From NCBI GenBank assembly GCA_963721005.1, contig CAVRHR010000006.1:434001-498000 (forward strand): a stretch of 64,000 bases of DNA. Reading direction: 5' to 3'. This DNA comes from VAZQ01 sp963721005 (GTDB lineage: Bacteria > Pseudomonadota > Alphaproteobacteria > Rhizobiales > Xanthobacteraceae). This document shows, in pieces, positions 33,260 to 42,944 of this stretch (positions are counted from its first letter, which is position 1; every line of letters begins with the position of its first letter). The notes below the pieces were generated by a model. It was not told where the DNA came from, searched no databases, and saw nothing but the letters and a program-made list of their open reading frames with translations. The position numbers and the translations under genes are program-made.

Positions 33260-34466
33260 CGACGATCTCTCCTTTCCATTGATGAATATCGCGCGCCAGC
33301 CGCACCAGCGCGGCCGGGCTTCGCCGGCGGGTCCCGGCTTCCGCCGCCTGTTGCAGCACGGCTTCGCAATCGATCGCGACACCGCGGGCGAGCCCCACCC
33401 GCTGCAGCCAGGCGACGAGCCCGGCACCGGCGAGCTCGCGCGGGGCATGCAGCGCAAAGGCGGCGTCGCGCACCGTCTCCTGGACATAGCGCTTGACGAT
33501 CACGTCCTGATGACCGGTGAACTCGACCAGCTTGGCCATGTTCTGCAGGAGGCCCTCGCGTCCGGCGCTCAGTGCCGGCGGCGCCGCTTGCGGCGCCCCG
33601 AACCGCCCCAGCGCCGCCCACAACAGCAGCGCGACGGCGAGCAACCCCTGCGCCGTCGCCACCACGAACGGGAACCGGAACAGCAGCAGGAACGGGCTCA
33701 CCGGCCGCACCACGATGCCGTGCACGGTCTCGTCGAAGACAACGTTGCCGTCGCCTTGGCGCAGCGCCTTGATCAAGGCGAGCGCCATGGCCGCGTTGCC
33801 CTGGTGGGCGAGGCCATGATTGGCGATAATATCGGGGTCCGCCAGCACCCAGATCTTGCGGTCCTTGTCGGCGAGCTCGCCCACCAGCATGCCTTGGGTG
33901 GCGCCGATGATCGGGCGCAGGCGATCGCCGCGCACGAGCTGCACCGGCAAGTCCGGATCGGGCGTGACGTGAAGCTCGTTGGTGGTCCATTGGACGGCGG
34001 TCTTTTCGCGCACCACCTCGCCGCGCGGCGCGACCAGGGCGAGGGCCCACTGCGCGTCGAGCGTCGGGCCTTCGGTGACCTCGCGCAGCCAGCCCGATTT
34101 CTGCTCGCTCGGCAGGCCGGTCCATTTCGGCAGCACTATGAGGATGGTGCCGGCCTTGAGCAGCGTGCGAACCGCATCCTCGCTCGCGCCGGTGCGGCGC
34201 GGCTCGGCGATCACCAGCACGCTGCCGGCGCCGAGCTTCTCCAACGAGCTCGACCGGCTCTTTACCACCGGAATGCCCAGTTGCGTCAGCACCTCGGCGA
34301 TGCCGGAGTGCCCGATGGCGGAGCGCGAGAAAGTGCTGGGACCGACGCTGTCGGGGCCGCCCAGCTCGCCGCCGCCCATGAAGTAGAGCGATATGGCGAA
34401 GACCACCACCGCGCCTACGATCCAGCCGAGCAGCAGGCGCCGCGAGAAGATCGGTTCCCCGCTCAT
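33228..34466 (-). CDS. DUF4350 domain-containing membrane protein
   Basis: This 412-residue protein has an N-terminal anchor (RLLLGWIVGAVVVFAISLYFMGGG) and a large extracytoplasmic domain with STFSRSAIGHSGIAEVLTQLGIPVV and AGSVLVIAEP, followed by LADPDIIANHGLAHQGNAAMALAL. It has a second helix near residue 270-290 (VVATAQGLLAVALLLWAALG) and a cytoplasmic tail. The middle domain resembles DUF4350, a ThuA/GATase-like fold found in MoxR operons. Its start overlaps the upstream DUF4129 stop by ATGA and its end overlaps moxR by 32 bp. No catalytic function can be assigned. Confidence 0.8.
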   Translation of the reverse strand: MSGEPIFSRRLLLGWIVGAVVVFAISLYFMGGGELGGPDSVGPSTFSRSAIGHSGIAEVLTQLGIPVVKSRSSSLEKLGAGSVLVIAEPRRTGASEDAVRTLLKAGTILIVLPKWTGLPSEQKSGWLREVTEGPTLDAQWALALVAPRGEVVREKTAVQWTTNELHVTPDPDLPVQLVRGDRLRPIIGATQGMLVGELADKDRKIWVLADPDIIANHGLAHQGNAAMALALIKALRQGDGNVVFDETVHGIVVRPVSPFLLLFRFPFVVATAQGLLAVALLLWAALGRFGAPQAAPPALSAGREGLLQNMAKLVEFTGHQDVIVKRYVQETVRDAAFALHAPRELAGAGLVAWLQRVGLARGVAIDCEAVLQQAAEAGTRRRSPAALVRLARDIHQWKGEIVDGRSRHSGDH

Positions 34467-35131
34467 GCCGGCGCGCTCCCATAGAGGGCTCGCCCCAGCG
34501 CATTGAAGCTCTCCCGGCAGGCGGTGTAGTCGGCGAGCCCGGCCGGACGCTGGCCGAAATAGGTGAGCTCCACCCGGCTGACCACGTCGCGCAGCGAGCC
34601 GCGCGCCGCTTCAGGCAAATTGGTGCTGTAGAGAATCTCGCGGCTGGTCAGCGAGTTGGAGAACTGCTGGTCGAGGCGCTGGCGAATGTGCGCCAGGCCG
34701 TGCAGCAGCAGCAGATGCATGGCCTCGACGAAGCGCCCGCGCGCGGCCAGCTCGTCGGCCGCCTCGATGACCAGCGCCTGGCCGCCGGGGGTGGCCAGGT
34801 CCGGCGCGGTTGCTTCGGTTTCCGCGATGCGGCCCGAGCCCGCGCGCAGGATCGGGATCAGGTCGCGGAACGCATAGGCCAGGATGCCGAGCGCGATGGC
34901 GAGCACGACCCAGAGGGTTTCGGGCGGCAGGTCGAGATGCCAGCTCGAGGGCTCCGCCCCGCGCGGAAACTCGGTTTGCAGGTCGAGCTTGCGGATGGCC
35001 TCGTCGGCGGCCTTCTGGACCTGCTCGGAGGTTTGCGCCACGAGGGGGCCGGCCCAGATGAGGAGCGCCGGCAAGGCGACCAATGCCCGCCGAAGGTTTC
35101 CGGCGCAGTCGCCCCTCTCCGCGCGCCTCAT
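34463..35131 (-). CDS. DUF4129 domain-containing protein
   Basis: This 222-residue protein is the first gene of the MoxR-type operon. It has a signal peptide (RRALVALPALLIWAGPLVAQT), a periplasmic stretch, one helix (LWVVLAIALGILAYAFRDLIPIL), and a cytoplasmic C-terminal domain. That domain has DELAARGRFVEAMHLLLLHGLAHI, SLTSREILYSTNLPEAARGSLRDVV and VELTYFGQRPA, the DUF4129 signature. The last four bases form an ATGA overlap with the next gene. The promoter should lie in the 141 bp up to ntrX or further upstream as readthrough from ntrX. Confidence 0.82.
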   Translation of the reverse strand: MRRAERGDCAGNLRRALVALPALLIWAGPLVAQTSEQVQKAADEAIRKLDLQTEFPRGAEPSSWHLDLPPETLWVVLAIALGILAYAFRDLIPILRAGSGRIAETEATAPDLATPGGQALVIEAADELAARGRFVEAMHLLLLHGLAHIRQRLDQQFSNSLTSREILYSTNLPEAARGSLRDVVSRVELTYFGQRPAGLADYTACRESFNALGRALYGSAPA

Positions 35132-35272
35132 CGCTCGCCCTCAGCTGCCCAACCGCTCAGGGCGGTCGCGAAACCGGAAACCGCCCCGGCACCTCGGCGG
35201 TCGCATTTCCGAAGGGAAACCCGAAGTCCGTCCCGGCATCAAGGGCCGGAACGGCGGGTTCCCGAAAATGCT

Positions 35273-36637
35273 CTAATCAATTCCTAGCGCCTTGAGCTTG
35301 CGATGCAAGGCCGAGCGTTCCATGCCGACGAACTCGGCGGTGCGCGAGATATTGCCGCCGAAGCGGCTGATCTGCGCCACCAGATATTCGCGTTCGAAGA
35401 CCTCGCGGGCCTCGCGCAGCGGCAACCCCATGAGGTGCTCGCCGCCGTTGCCGTTGGGCATGTTGGGCACCATCGAGCCGACATCCGGCGGCAGCATGCT
35501 GGCGGTGACCACCTGCTCGGCGTCGCCGCTCGCCAGGATCATCAGGCGCTCCACATTGTTGCGCAGCTGGCGAACGTTGCCGGGCCAGTCGTGCGACTGC
35601 AGCACCGCGAGCGCGTCCTCGCCGATGATCCGCCTGGCCAGCCCGCTCGACTGCGAGATCTGGTCCATGAAGTAATTGACCAGGTCGGCGATGTCCTCGC
35701 GCCGCTCCGACAGGGGCGGCACCCGGATCGGCACCACCGACATGCGGTGATAGAGGTCGTCGCGGAACCGGCCGGCGGCGATCTCCGCCTCGATATTGCG
35801 GCCGGTCGAGGAGATGATCCGCACGTCGACCGACACCTTGTTGCTGCCGCCGACCCGCTGGAAGGTCTGATCGACCAGCACCCGCAGAATCTTGTTCTGC
35901 GTCTCGCGCGGCATGTCGGCGATCTCGTCGATGAACAGGGTGCCGCCATGGGCCTCCTCGAGGGCGCCGATCTTGCGCTCGTGGGCGCCCTCGCTCTGCT
36001 CGACCCCGAACATCTCGACTTCCATCCGCTCGGGCGTCATGGCGGCTGCATTGATCACCACGAACGGACCCTCGGCGCGGGCCGAATGTCCGTGAATGGC
36101 GCGGGCAGTGAGCTCCTTGCCGGCCCCGGGCGGGCCGACGATCAGCACCCGGCTGTTGGTCGGCGCCACCTTGTCCACGGTCTGGCGCAGCTGATTGATG
36201 GTGGGCGAGCGGCCGATCAGGGTCGAAGGCGTCAGCTGCTTGAGCGCCTTGACCTCGCGCTTGAGGCGGGAGGTCTCGAGCGCGCGGTCGGCGACCAGCA
36301 CCAGCCGGTCGGCCTTGAACGGCTTCTCGATGAAATCGTAGGCGCCGCGCTTGATCGCGGCCACCGCGGTCTCGATATTGCCGTGGCCCGAGATCATCAC
36401 CACCGGAACCTCGGGGTTCTCCCGCTTGACCGCATCGAGCACCTGCAGGCCGTCGAGCCGGCTTCCCTGCAGCCAGATGTCGAGAAAAACCAGGTTCGGC
36501 CGGCGGGCCCCGATGGCCGCCAGGGCGTCGTCGCTGTCGCGCGCGGTGCGCGTCAGGTATCCTTCATCCTGAAGGATGCCGGCGACCAGCTCGCGGATAT
36601 CCGCCTCGTCGTCAACGATGAGTATGTCTGACGCCAT
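35273..36637 (-). CDS. ntrX: Nitrogen response regulator NtrX
   Basis: This 454-residue response regulator is the partner of the NtrY kinase. The receiver domain has DILIVDDEADIRELV and phospho-acceptor Asp in NLVFLDIWLQGSRLDG; the switch Lys lies in FIEKPFKAD. The AAA+ domain has Walker A GPPGAGKE and Walker B GGTLFIDEIAD. The sigma54-contact loop GAFTGA is not present; the region reads GVEQSEGAHERKIGAL, as usual for alphaproteobacterial NtrX. The Fis-type helix-turn-helix is at the end (NISRTAEFVGMERSALHRKL). ntrX follows ntrY by 18 bp and is the last ntr gene before the inserted MoxR block. Confidence 0.95.
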   Translation of the reverse strand: MASDILIVDDEADIRELVAGILQDEGYLTRTARDSDDALAAIGARRPNLVFLDIWLQGSRLDGLQVLDAVKRENPEVPVVMISGHGNIETAVAAIKRGAYDFIEKPFKADRLVLVADRALETSRLKREVKALKQLTPSTLIGRSPTINQLRQTVDKVAPTNSRVLIVGPPGAGKELTARAIHGHSARAEGPFVVINAAAMTPERMEVEMFGVEQSEGAHERKIGALEEAHGGTLFIDEIADMPRETQNKILRVLVDQTFQRVGGSNKVSVDVRIISSTGRNIEAEIAAGRFRDDLYHRMSVVPIRVPPLSERREDIADLVNYFMDQISQSSGLARRIIGEDALAVLQSHDWPGNVRQLRNNVERLMILASGDAEQVVTASMLPPDVGSMVPNMPNGNGGEHLMGLPLREAREVFEREYLVAQISRFGGNISRTAEFVGMERSALHRKLKALGID

Positions 36638-36655
36638 GAATGATGTGGTCCGTCC

Positions 36656-38920
36656 CTATGTGTTGGTCGCAGCCTGCCTTGGTCTAGGTTCATCGGAAGT
36701 GGTGCCGGAAACGGGTTCCGCCGCAAAACTCAAGCGCATCCAGGCGCCGCGTTGGCCCGGTATCCGGTTCGCCGCATCGCCGAGCTCGATATGCCCGCCA
36801 TGGTCCTCCAGGATGCGGCCGACGATGGCGAGGCCGAGCCCGGTGCCCTTTTCGCGCGTGGTGACATAGGGTTCGAGCAAACGACTGCGGTTTTCTTTCG
36901 GCAGCCCGATGCCATTGTCGACGACGTCGATGATGATGTCGCCGCCGTCCCGGACGGCGGAAACCCGGATCTGGCCGCGGCCGAGCTCGGCTGCCGGTAC
37001 CGCCGCGATCGCCTCGGCGGCGTTCTTGATGATGTTGGTGAGCGCCTGGGAGATGAGGCGGCGATCGAACCGCGCCGACATCGGATCCTCGGCGAGCTCG
37101 GCCTCGATATCGATATCGGGATGGCCGACCCGCAGCAGGAACACCACTTGGCGCACTGTATCGGCGACATCGTCTACCGCCATTACCGGCTTGGGCATGC
37201 GGGCAAAACGCGAGAACTCGTCAACCATGCGCTTGATGTCGTCGACCTGGCGCACGATGGTATCGGTGCACTGCCGGAAAATATCGGCATCCTCCTTGAT
37301 GAGGGGGCCATACTTCCGGCGCAGCCGCTCCGCCGACAGCTGGATCGGGGTGAGCGGGTTCTTGATCTCGTGGGCGATGCGCCGCGCCACGTCGGCCCAG
37401 GCCGAGGTGCGTTGCGCCGCCACCAGGTCGGTGATGTCGTCGAGCGTGATGACATAGCCGTGGTCGGCCTCGCCGGACTGCTCCTCGGTGACGCGGACCG
37501 ACAGGTTGCGGTCGCGGCCGGCGCGATTGATGGTCACCTGCCCCTGCACCAGCCGCTGCATCCCGGCACGCGCGCCGGTGACCAGATCAATGAGCTCGGG
37601 GGCGATCTCGGCGAGCGGGCGTCCGAGCGCGTCGACCTGGGAATGGCCGATGAGCCGTTCGGCCGAACGGTTGAGGATGCTGATCCGGTTTTCGGCGTCC
37701 ACCCCGATGACCCCGGCGCTGGCGCCTGCCAGCACGGCTTCGGTGAAACGGCGGCGGCTGTCGATCAGGTCGCGGGCGCGCACGATGTCGTCGCGCTGGG
37801 TGCGCAGCTCGCGGGTCATCTTGTTGAAGGTCTCGCCGAGCTGGGCAAGGTCGCCCTCCCCGGCGCGGATCGGCACTTGCACGAACAGATTGCCGGTCGA
37901 GACGATCTGCGCCGCATCGATCAGCCGGCGGATCGGCGCCACCAGGTAATTGGCGAAATTGAGCCCGATCCAGACCGCAACCAGGAGCACGATGAGGGCG
38001 ATCACCGTGTACATCAAGGCGAACGCGATCTGAACGCCCAGCCGACCGGCTTGGAGCTCGGCATATTGGGTGACGCCGGCTTGCGTGGCGCGCAATTGGG
38101 CGACCACCTGCGGGTCGAGGACGCGGGCCACGTAGAGATAGGTGTTGGTGTAGGTCTGCAGCTTGATGATAGCGGCAACATAATTGGCGTCGAGAAACAG
38201 CGCGATCTGCGGCTCCTTCTCGTTGCTGGCGGCGAGCACCTCGCGCGACGGCTTGACGAAGGTCTGGCTGACATTGGTGCCGGCCTGCTCGATCACGTTG
38301 AGGTCCCCGTCGATCATCATGATGGCCGGCAGGCCGCGGATGTTGGACTGGGCGGTGAGGATCAATTGCCGGAACTGATCGCGGTTCTGATCGAACAGCG
38401 GGTGCGCGCGCGCCACCTCGATGGCGGTGGTGATGCAGTCGGCGCGCAGGAACTGGGCATGCTCGCGCACATAGGCGTCCGAGACGATCAGCGAGTTCTG
38501 GATCAACGACTGGGTCTGCCGCGAGAACAGCTGATCGAGCCCGCGGTCCAGCGTGACGCTCGCCACCACCGCCACCAGGATCGCCGGAACCGCCGCCACC
38601 ACCGAGAACAGGCCGACGATGCGCACATGCAGCCGCGCGGCGGCGCGGCCGCGGCGGCGCGCCTGCACGATGCGCCAGACCTCGCGGGCCATGGTGGCGA
38701 CCAGAAACAGCACCGTGACCGCATTGGCGAGCAGGAGGGTGACCACCACCTCGTTGTTGGGCTGGATCGGCGTGAGGTTGGCCAGCACCACGAAGGTCGC
38801 AAAGGCCGACAGGAGCGCCAGCGCGACCGCGCCAAGGCCGATCGCGCGCGCCAGCCAGCCGGGCGCCGTGGCGGCGCCAGACACGATCTCGGCTGTGGCT
38901 GCTTGGCCGACGGTCGTCAT
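36656..38920 (-). CDS. ntrY: Nitrogen sensor histidine kinase NtrY
   Basis: This 754-residue membrane histidine kinase has three to four N-terminal helices (ALALLSAFATFVVLANL, VVTLLLANAVTVLFLVA, GLFSVVAAVPAILVAVVASV). They are followed by a periplasmic sensor region and a last helix (ALMYTVIALIVLLVAVWIGL). A HAMP domain (NYLVAPIRRLIDAAQIVSTGNL), a PAS domain (AGVIGVDAENRISILN), and HisKA with the phospho-His in ARRIAHEIKNPLTPIQLSAERL come next. The ATPase domain has the N box ALTNIIKNAAEAI, G1 DNGIGLP and GTGLGLAIV. NtrYX senses nitrogen and redox/oxygen state in rhizobia and cross-talks with NtrBC. Upstream lies a 178-bp spacer after ntrC that probably contains its own promoter. Confidence 0.95.
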   Translation of the reverse strand: MTTVGQAATAEIVSGAATAPGWLARAIGLGAVALALLSAFATFVVLANLTPIQPNNEVVVTLLLANAVTVLFLVATMAREVWRIVQARRRGRAAARLHVRIVGLFSVVAAVPAILVAVVASVTLDRGLDQLFSRQTQSLIQNSLIVSDAYVREHAQFLRADCITTAIEVARAHPLFDQNRDQFRQLILTAQSNIRGLPAIMMIDGDLNVIEQAGTNVSQTFVKPSREVLAASNEKEPQIALFLDANYVAAIIKLQTYTNTYLYVARVLDPQVVAQLRATQAGVTQYAELQAGRLGVQIAFALMYTVIALIVLLVAVWIGLNFANYLVAPIRRLIDAAQIVSTGNLFVQVPIRAGEGDLAQLGETFNKMTRELRTQRDDIVRARDLIDSRRRFTEAVLAGASAGVIGVDAENRISILNRSAERLIGHSQVDALGRPLAEIAPELIDLVTGARAGMQRLVQGQVTINRAGRDRNLSVRVTEEQSGEADHGYVITLDDITDLVAAQRTSAWADVARRIAHEIKNPLTPIQLSAERLRRKYGPLIKEDADIFRQCTDTIVRQVDDIKRMVDEFSRFARMPKPVMAVDDVADTVRQVVFLLRVGHPDIDIEAELAEDPMSARFDRRLISQALTNIIKNAAEAIAAVPAAELGRGQIRVSAVRDGGDIIIDVVDNGIGLPKENRSRLLEPYVTTREKGTGLGLAIVGRILEDHGGHIELGDAANRIPGQRGAWMRLSFAAEPVSGTTSDEPRPRQAATNT

Positions 38921-39058
38921 GTTCCGGGGTCAGCGGGTGATGCGGGTGGGCGAGGACTGGAGCAGTGCCGCCCCAGAGTGATGCATTTCTACAACATTGT
39001 TGCCGGATTGTGACATTTCCGGGGCGTCTGGACGTCCCCCCGCCGCCCTCCGCTGCCC

Positions 39059-39090
39059 ACCTCTTGGGCCGCCCACCTTTTGGGCCGCCC
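39059..39090. repeat. Two 16-bp tandem repeats between ntrC and ntrY
   Basis: CACCTCTTGGGCCGCC (39059-39074) is followed directly by CACCTTTTGGGCCGCC (39075-39090), one mismatch apart, eight bases after the ntrC stop in the direction of reading. The unit is partly self-complementary (GGCCC and GGGCC). It could be a transcript 3'-end structure of ntrBC or a replication-slippage product. Confidence 0.6.
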
Positions 39091-39098
39091 CACCCCGC

Positions 39099-40541
<1,443 letters not shown>

Positions 40542-40551
40542 TTCATCCTCT

Positions 40552-41679
40552 CTAGGCAGCGCCGCCCGGCTCGGCGTCGTCACCCAGGTACATGGGCATG
40601 AGCACGCGAAAGATCGTCCGTCTTGGCTGAGATTCGCATTCGATGATGCCGCCGTGATCGCCGATGATCTTGGCGACCAGTGCGAGGCCCAGCCCCGATC
40701 CGGTCGGCTTGGTGGTCACGAACGGGTCGAACAGATGCGGCAACAGATCGTCGGGCACGCCCGGGCCGTTGTCCTTGACGCAGAACTCGAGCGGCAGCGA
40801 GACGCGCGTCTTGCTGCCCGGCAGCGACAGGCGCACGCCCGGGCGGAACGCGGTCGAGAGCGTGATCTCGCCGTCGCTCAAGCCCTCCCCGATCGATTCC
40901 GAGGCGTTCTTGACCAGATTGAGGAACACTTGGACGAGCTGGTCGCGATTGGCGAAGACCGGCGGCAGCGAGGGATCGTATTCCTCGATGAATTTGACGT
41001 GACGGGCGAAGCCCGAATGGGCGAGCCGCTTCACGTGCTCGAGCACCACGTGGATGTTGACCGGCTCGCGCTCGACCGGCCGCTCGTCGCTGAATACCTC
41101 CATGCGGTCGACCAGCTTGACGATGCGGTCGGCCTCGTCGCAGATCAGCCGGGTCAGGCTGCGGTCGTCGTCGCCGACCGATTGCTCGAGCAGCTGGGCG
41201 GCGCCGCGGATGCCCGACAGCGGATTCTTGATCTCATGAGCCAGCATGGCGGCGAGCGCGATCACCGAGCGCGCGGCGCTGCGATGGGTCAGCTGGCGGT
41301 CCATCTTGTCGGCGATGGTGCGCTCTTGCAGCATGACCACGACATGGCCCGGGCTCTCCTGCACCGGCGCCACGTGCAGGTCGACCAGGCGCTCGCCGGG
41401 ATTGCGCGGCGTGCCGAGATCGACCTTGTATTCGTTCACGGCGGCGCCGCGCGCACGCACCTGCTCGATGAGCCCCAGGAGCGGGCTGGAGAACGGCACC
41501 AGGTCCTGCAGCGAATAACGCCGCAGCAACGGCACCGAGACCTCGAAGAACGATTCCGCGGCCGCGTTGGCGCTAGCGATCTTGCCGTCGGGCGCCACCA
41601 TGATGACCGGATGCGGCAGGGCATCGAGCACAGCTTCCGCCAGGCTCGGAAACGAGTTGATGGGCTCGGCGCGGCTCAT
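40552..41679 (-). CDS. ntrB: Nitrogen sensor kinase/phosphatase NtrB (NR-II)
   Basis: This 375-residue soluble kinase starts at ATG 41679, overlapping the dusB stop as ATGA. The N-terminal PAS domain runs through LDALPHPVIMVAPDGKIASANAAAESFF. HisKA has the phospho-His in MLAHEIKNPLSGIRGAAQLLEQ, and the ATPase has the N box LVKNASESIGEGL, G1 DNGPGVPDDLLPHLFDPFVTTK and G2 GSGLGLALV. NtrB receives nitrogen status from PII proteins and phosphorylates or dephosphorylates NtrC, the next gene. Length and motif order are normal. Confidence 0.96.
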   Translation of the reverse strand: MSRAEPINSFPSLAEAVLDALPHPVIMVAPDGKIASANAAAESFFEVSVPLLRRYSLQDLVPFSSPLLGLIEQVRARGAAVNEYKVDLGTPRNPGERLVDLHVAPVQESPGHVVVMLQERTIADKMDRQLTHRSAARSVIALAAMLAHEIKNPLSGIRGAAQLLEQSVGDDDRSLTRLICDEADRIVKLVDRMEVFSDERPVEREPVNIHVVLEHVKRLAHSGFARHVKFIEEYDPSLPPVFANRDQLVQVFLNLVKNASESIGEGLSDGEITLSTAFRPGVRLSLPGSKTRVSLPLEFCVKDNGPGVPDDLLPHLFDPFVTTKPTGSGLGLALVAKIIGDHGGIIECESQPRRTIFRVLMPMYLGDDAEPGGAA

Positions 41680-42719
41680 GCAGCCATCCTCGCCCCGGCC
41701 GCGAAGGCCGCGAAGGCATCGGCCAGGAGACGCCGCGCCGCACCGGCTTCGTCCTGCGTCAGCACGCGGTGCCGCCGCAGCCTGAGCTCGTCCTCCGGCA
41801 CGCCAGCGCTCGCCGCCGCGGCCTCGAGTGCCCAGCCGAGGTGCTTGCGCGCGTAACGCACGCCGATCGCGATGCCATGATGGGCGAGCGTCTCCTCGTA
41901 AAGCTGCTCGACGATCGCGAGCTGGGTCGCAAGCGGTGGCTCGGCCTCCCGCCGTCCGCCCGCCAGATAGCGGGCGACCTGGCCGGGGAGCCAGGGCCGG
42001 CCTTGCGCGCCGCGACCGATCATCACCGCGTCGGCGCCGGAGGCCGCGAGCGCCGCGTCGGCGTCGTCGAACGAGGCGATGTCGCCGTTCACCACCACCG
42101 GGATCGTCACTTTGGCCTTGATGGCACGCACCGCCGTCCAATCCGCGCGTCCCTTGTAGAATTGGCATCGGGTGCGGCCATGCACTGTCACCAGGCGGAT
42201 GCCGGCTTGCTCGGCGCGTTGCGCCAGCTCCGGGGCGTTGATGGTGCGATCGTCCCAGCCGAGCCGCATCTTGAGCGTCACCGGAACCGAGACCGCGCCC
42301 ACCGTCGCCTCGATCAGGGTCAGTGCATGATCGAGATTGCGCATCAGCGCGGACCCGGATTGGCCGCCGGTCACGTTGCGGGCCGGGCAGCCCATGTTGA
42401 TGTCGATGATCGCGGCGCCCGAGGCTTGCGCGATGCGGGCGGCCTCCGCCATCCACCGCGCTTCGCAACCGGCGAGCTGCACCACGTGGATGCCGACCCC
42501 CTGCCCCTCGGAGCGCAGCACAGCCTCCGGGCGGGAGCGCACCAAGTCCTGGCTCGCCGTCATCTCGGAGACCACCAAACCGGTCCCGAGCCTGGCAGCC
42601 GCGCGGCGAAACGGCGCGTCGGTAATCCCGGTCATCGGCGCCAGCACCGCCCGGTTCGGCAGCATGGTGCCGCCGACCGCCAGAGAGGGGGTGTGAAAGG
42701 CCGATGAAGAACGCGTCAT
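41676..42719 (-). CDS. dusB: tRNA-dihydrouridine synthase DusB (NifR3-like)
   Basis: This 347-residue FMN-dependent enzyme reduces uridines in the tRNA D-loop. The TIM barrel starts NRAVLAPMTGITDAPFRRAA; the catalytic Cys is in DINMGCPARNVTGGQSGSALM. FMN and phosphate contacts lie in KMRLGWDD, TVHGRTRCQFYKGRADW, VVNGDIASFDDA and DAVMIGRGAQGRPW. In alphaproteobacteria this gene, long known as nifR3, is the first gene of the ntrBC operon, exactly as here. The promoter should lie in the 225-bp divergent spacer shared with ispDF, where nitrogen control would be expected; I could not identify a convincing NtrC site. Confidence 0.95.
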   Translation of the reverse strand: MTRSSSAFHTPSLAVGGTMLPNRAVLAPMTGITDAPFRRAAARLGTGLVVSEMTASQDLVRSRPEAVLRSEGQGVGIHVVQLAGCEARWMAEAARIAQASGAAIIDINMGCPARNVTGGQSGSALMRNLDHALTLIEATVGAVSVPVTLKMRLGWDDRTINAPELAQRAEQAGIRLVTVHGRTRCQFYKGRADWTAVRAIKAKVTIPVVVNGDIASFDDADAALAASGADAVMIGRGAQGRPWLPGQVARYLAGGRREAEPPLATQLAIVEQLYEETLAHHGIAIGVRYARKHLGWALEAAAASAGVPEDELRLRRHRVLTQDEAGAARRLLADAFAAFAAGARMAA

Positions 42720-42944
42720 ATGTCATGCACACGAATTAGGCGACGGCGTAACCTGCATAGAGTTTAGCCAAATTGCCTCGGTTCGCAAGTGCTGCAGTGC
42801 AATAAATCCCAGAATTAGTGAATTGCCCGCAGGTTGCACGGAATCCGGCTTGCGCCGACACGGTTACAGGCTAATTCCAGGGGGACTAACGGCTTCTGGG
42901 ATGTCGAAACTCTCGGCACCAAAATATCTCGTGGATCGTGAAAT
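42720..42944. promoter_or_regulatory. Divergent promoter region dusB-ntr / ispDF
   Basis: The 225-bp spacer separates the divergent dusB-ntrBC operon and ispDF and is clearly richer in A+T than its surroundings (for example AATAAATCCCAGAATTAGTG near 42799 and AAATATCTCG near 42921). Both transcription units must start here. No sigma54 promoter of the TGGCAC-N5-TTGC form and no good NtrC palindrome were found by eye. Confidence 0.6.

Noticed and set aside
42720..42944. Sigma54 promoter and NtrC sites before dusB
   Set aside because: No sequence close enough to TGGCAC-N5-TTGC or the NtrC palindrome could be found by eye.
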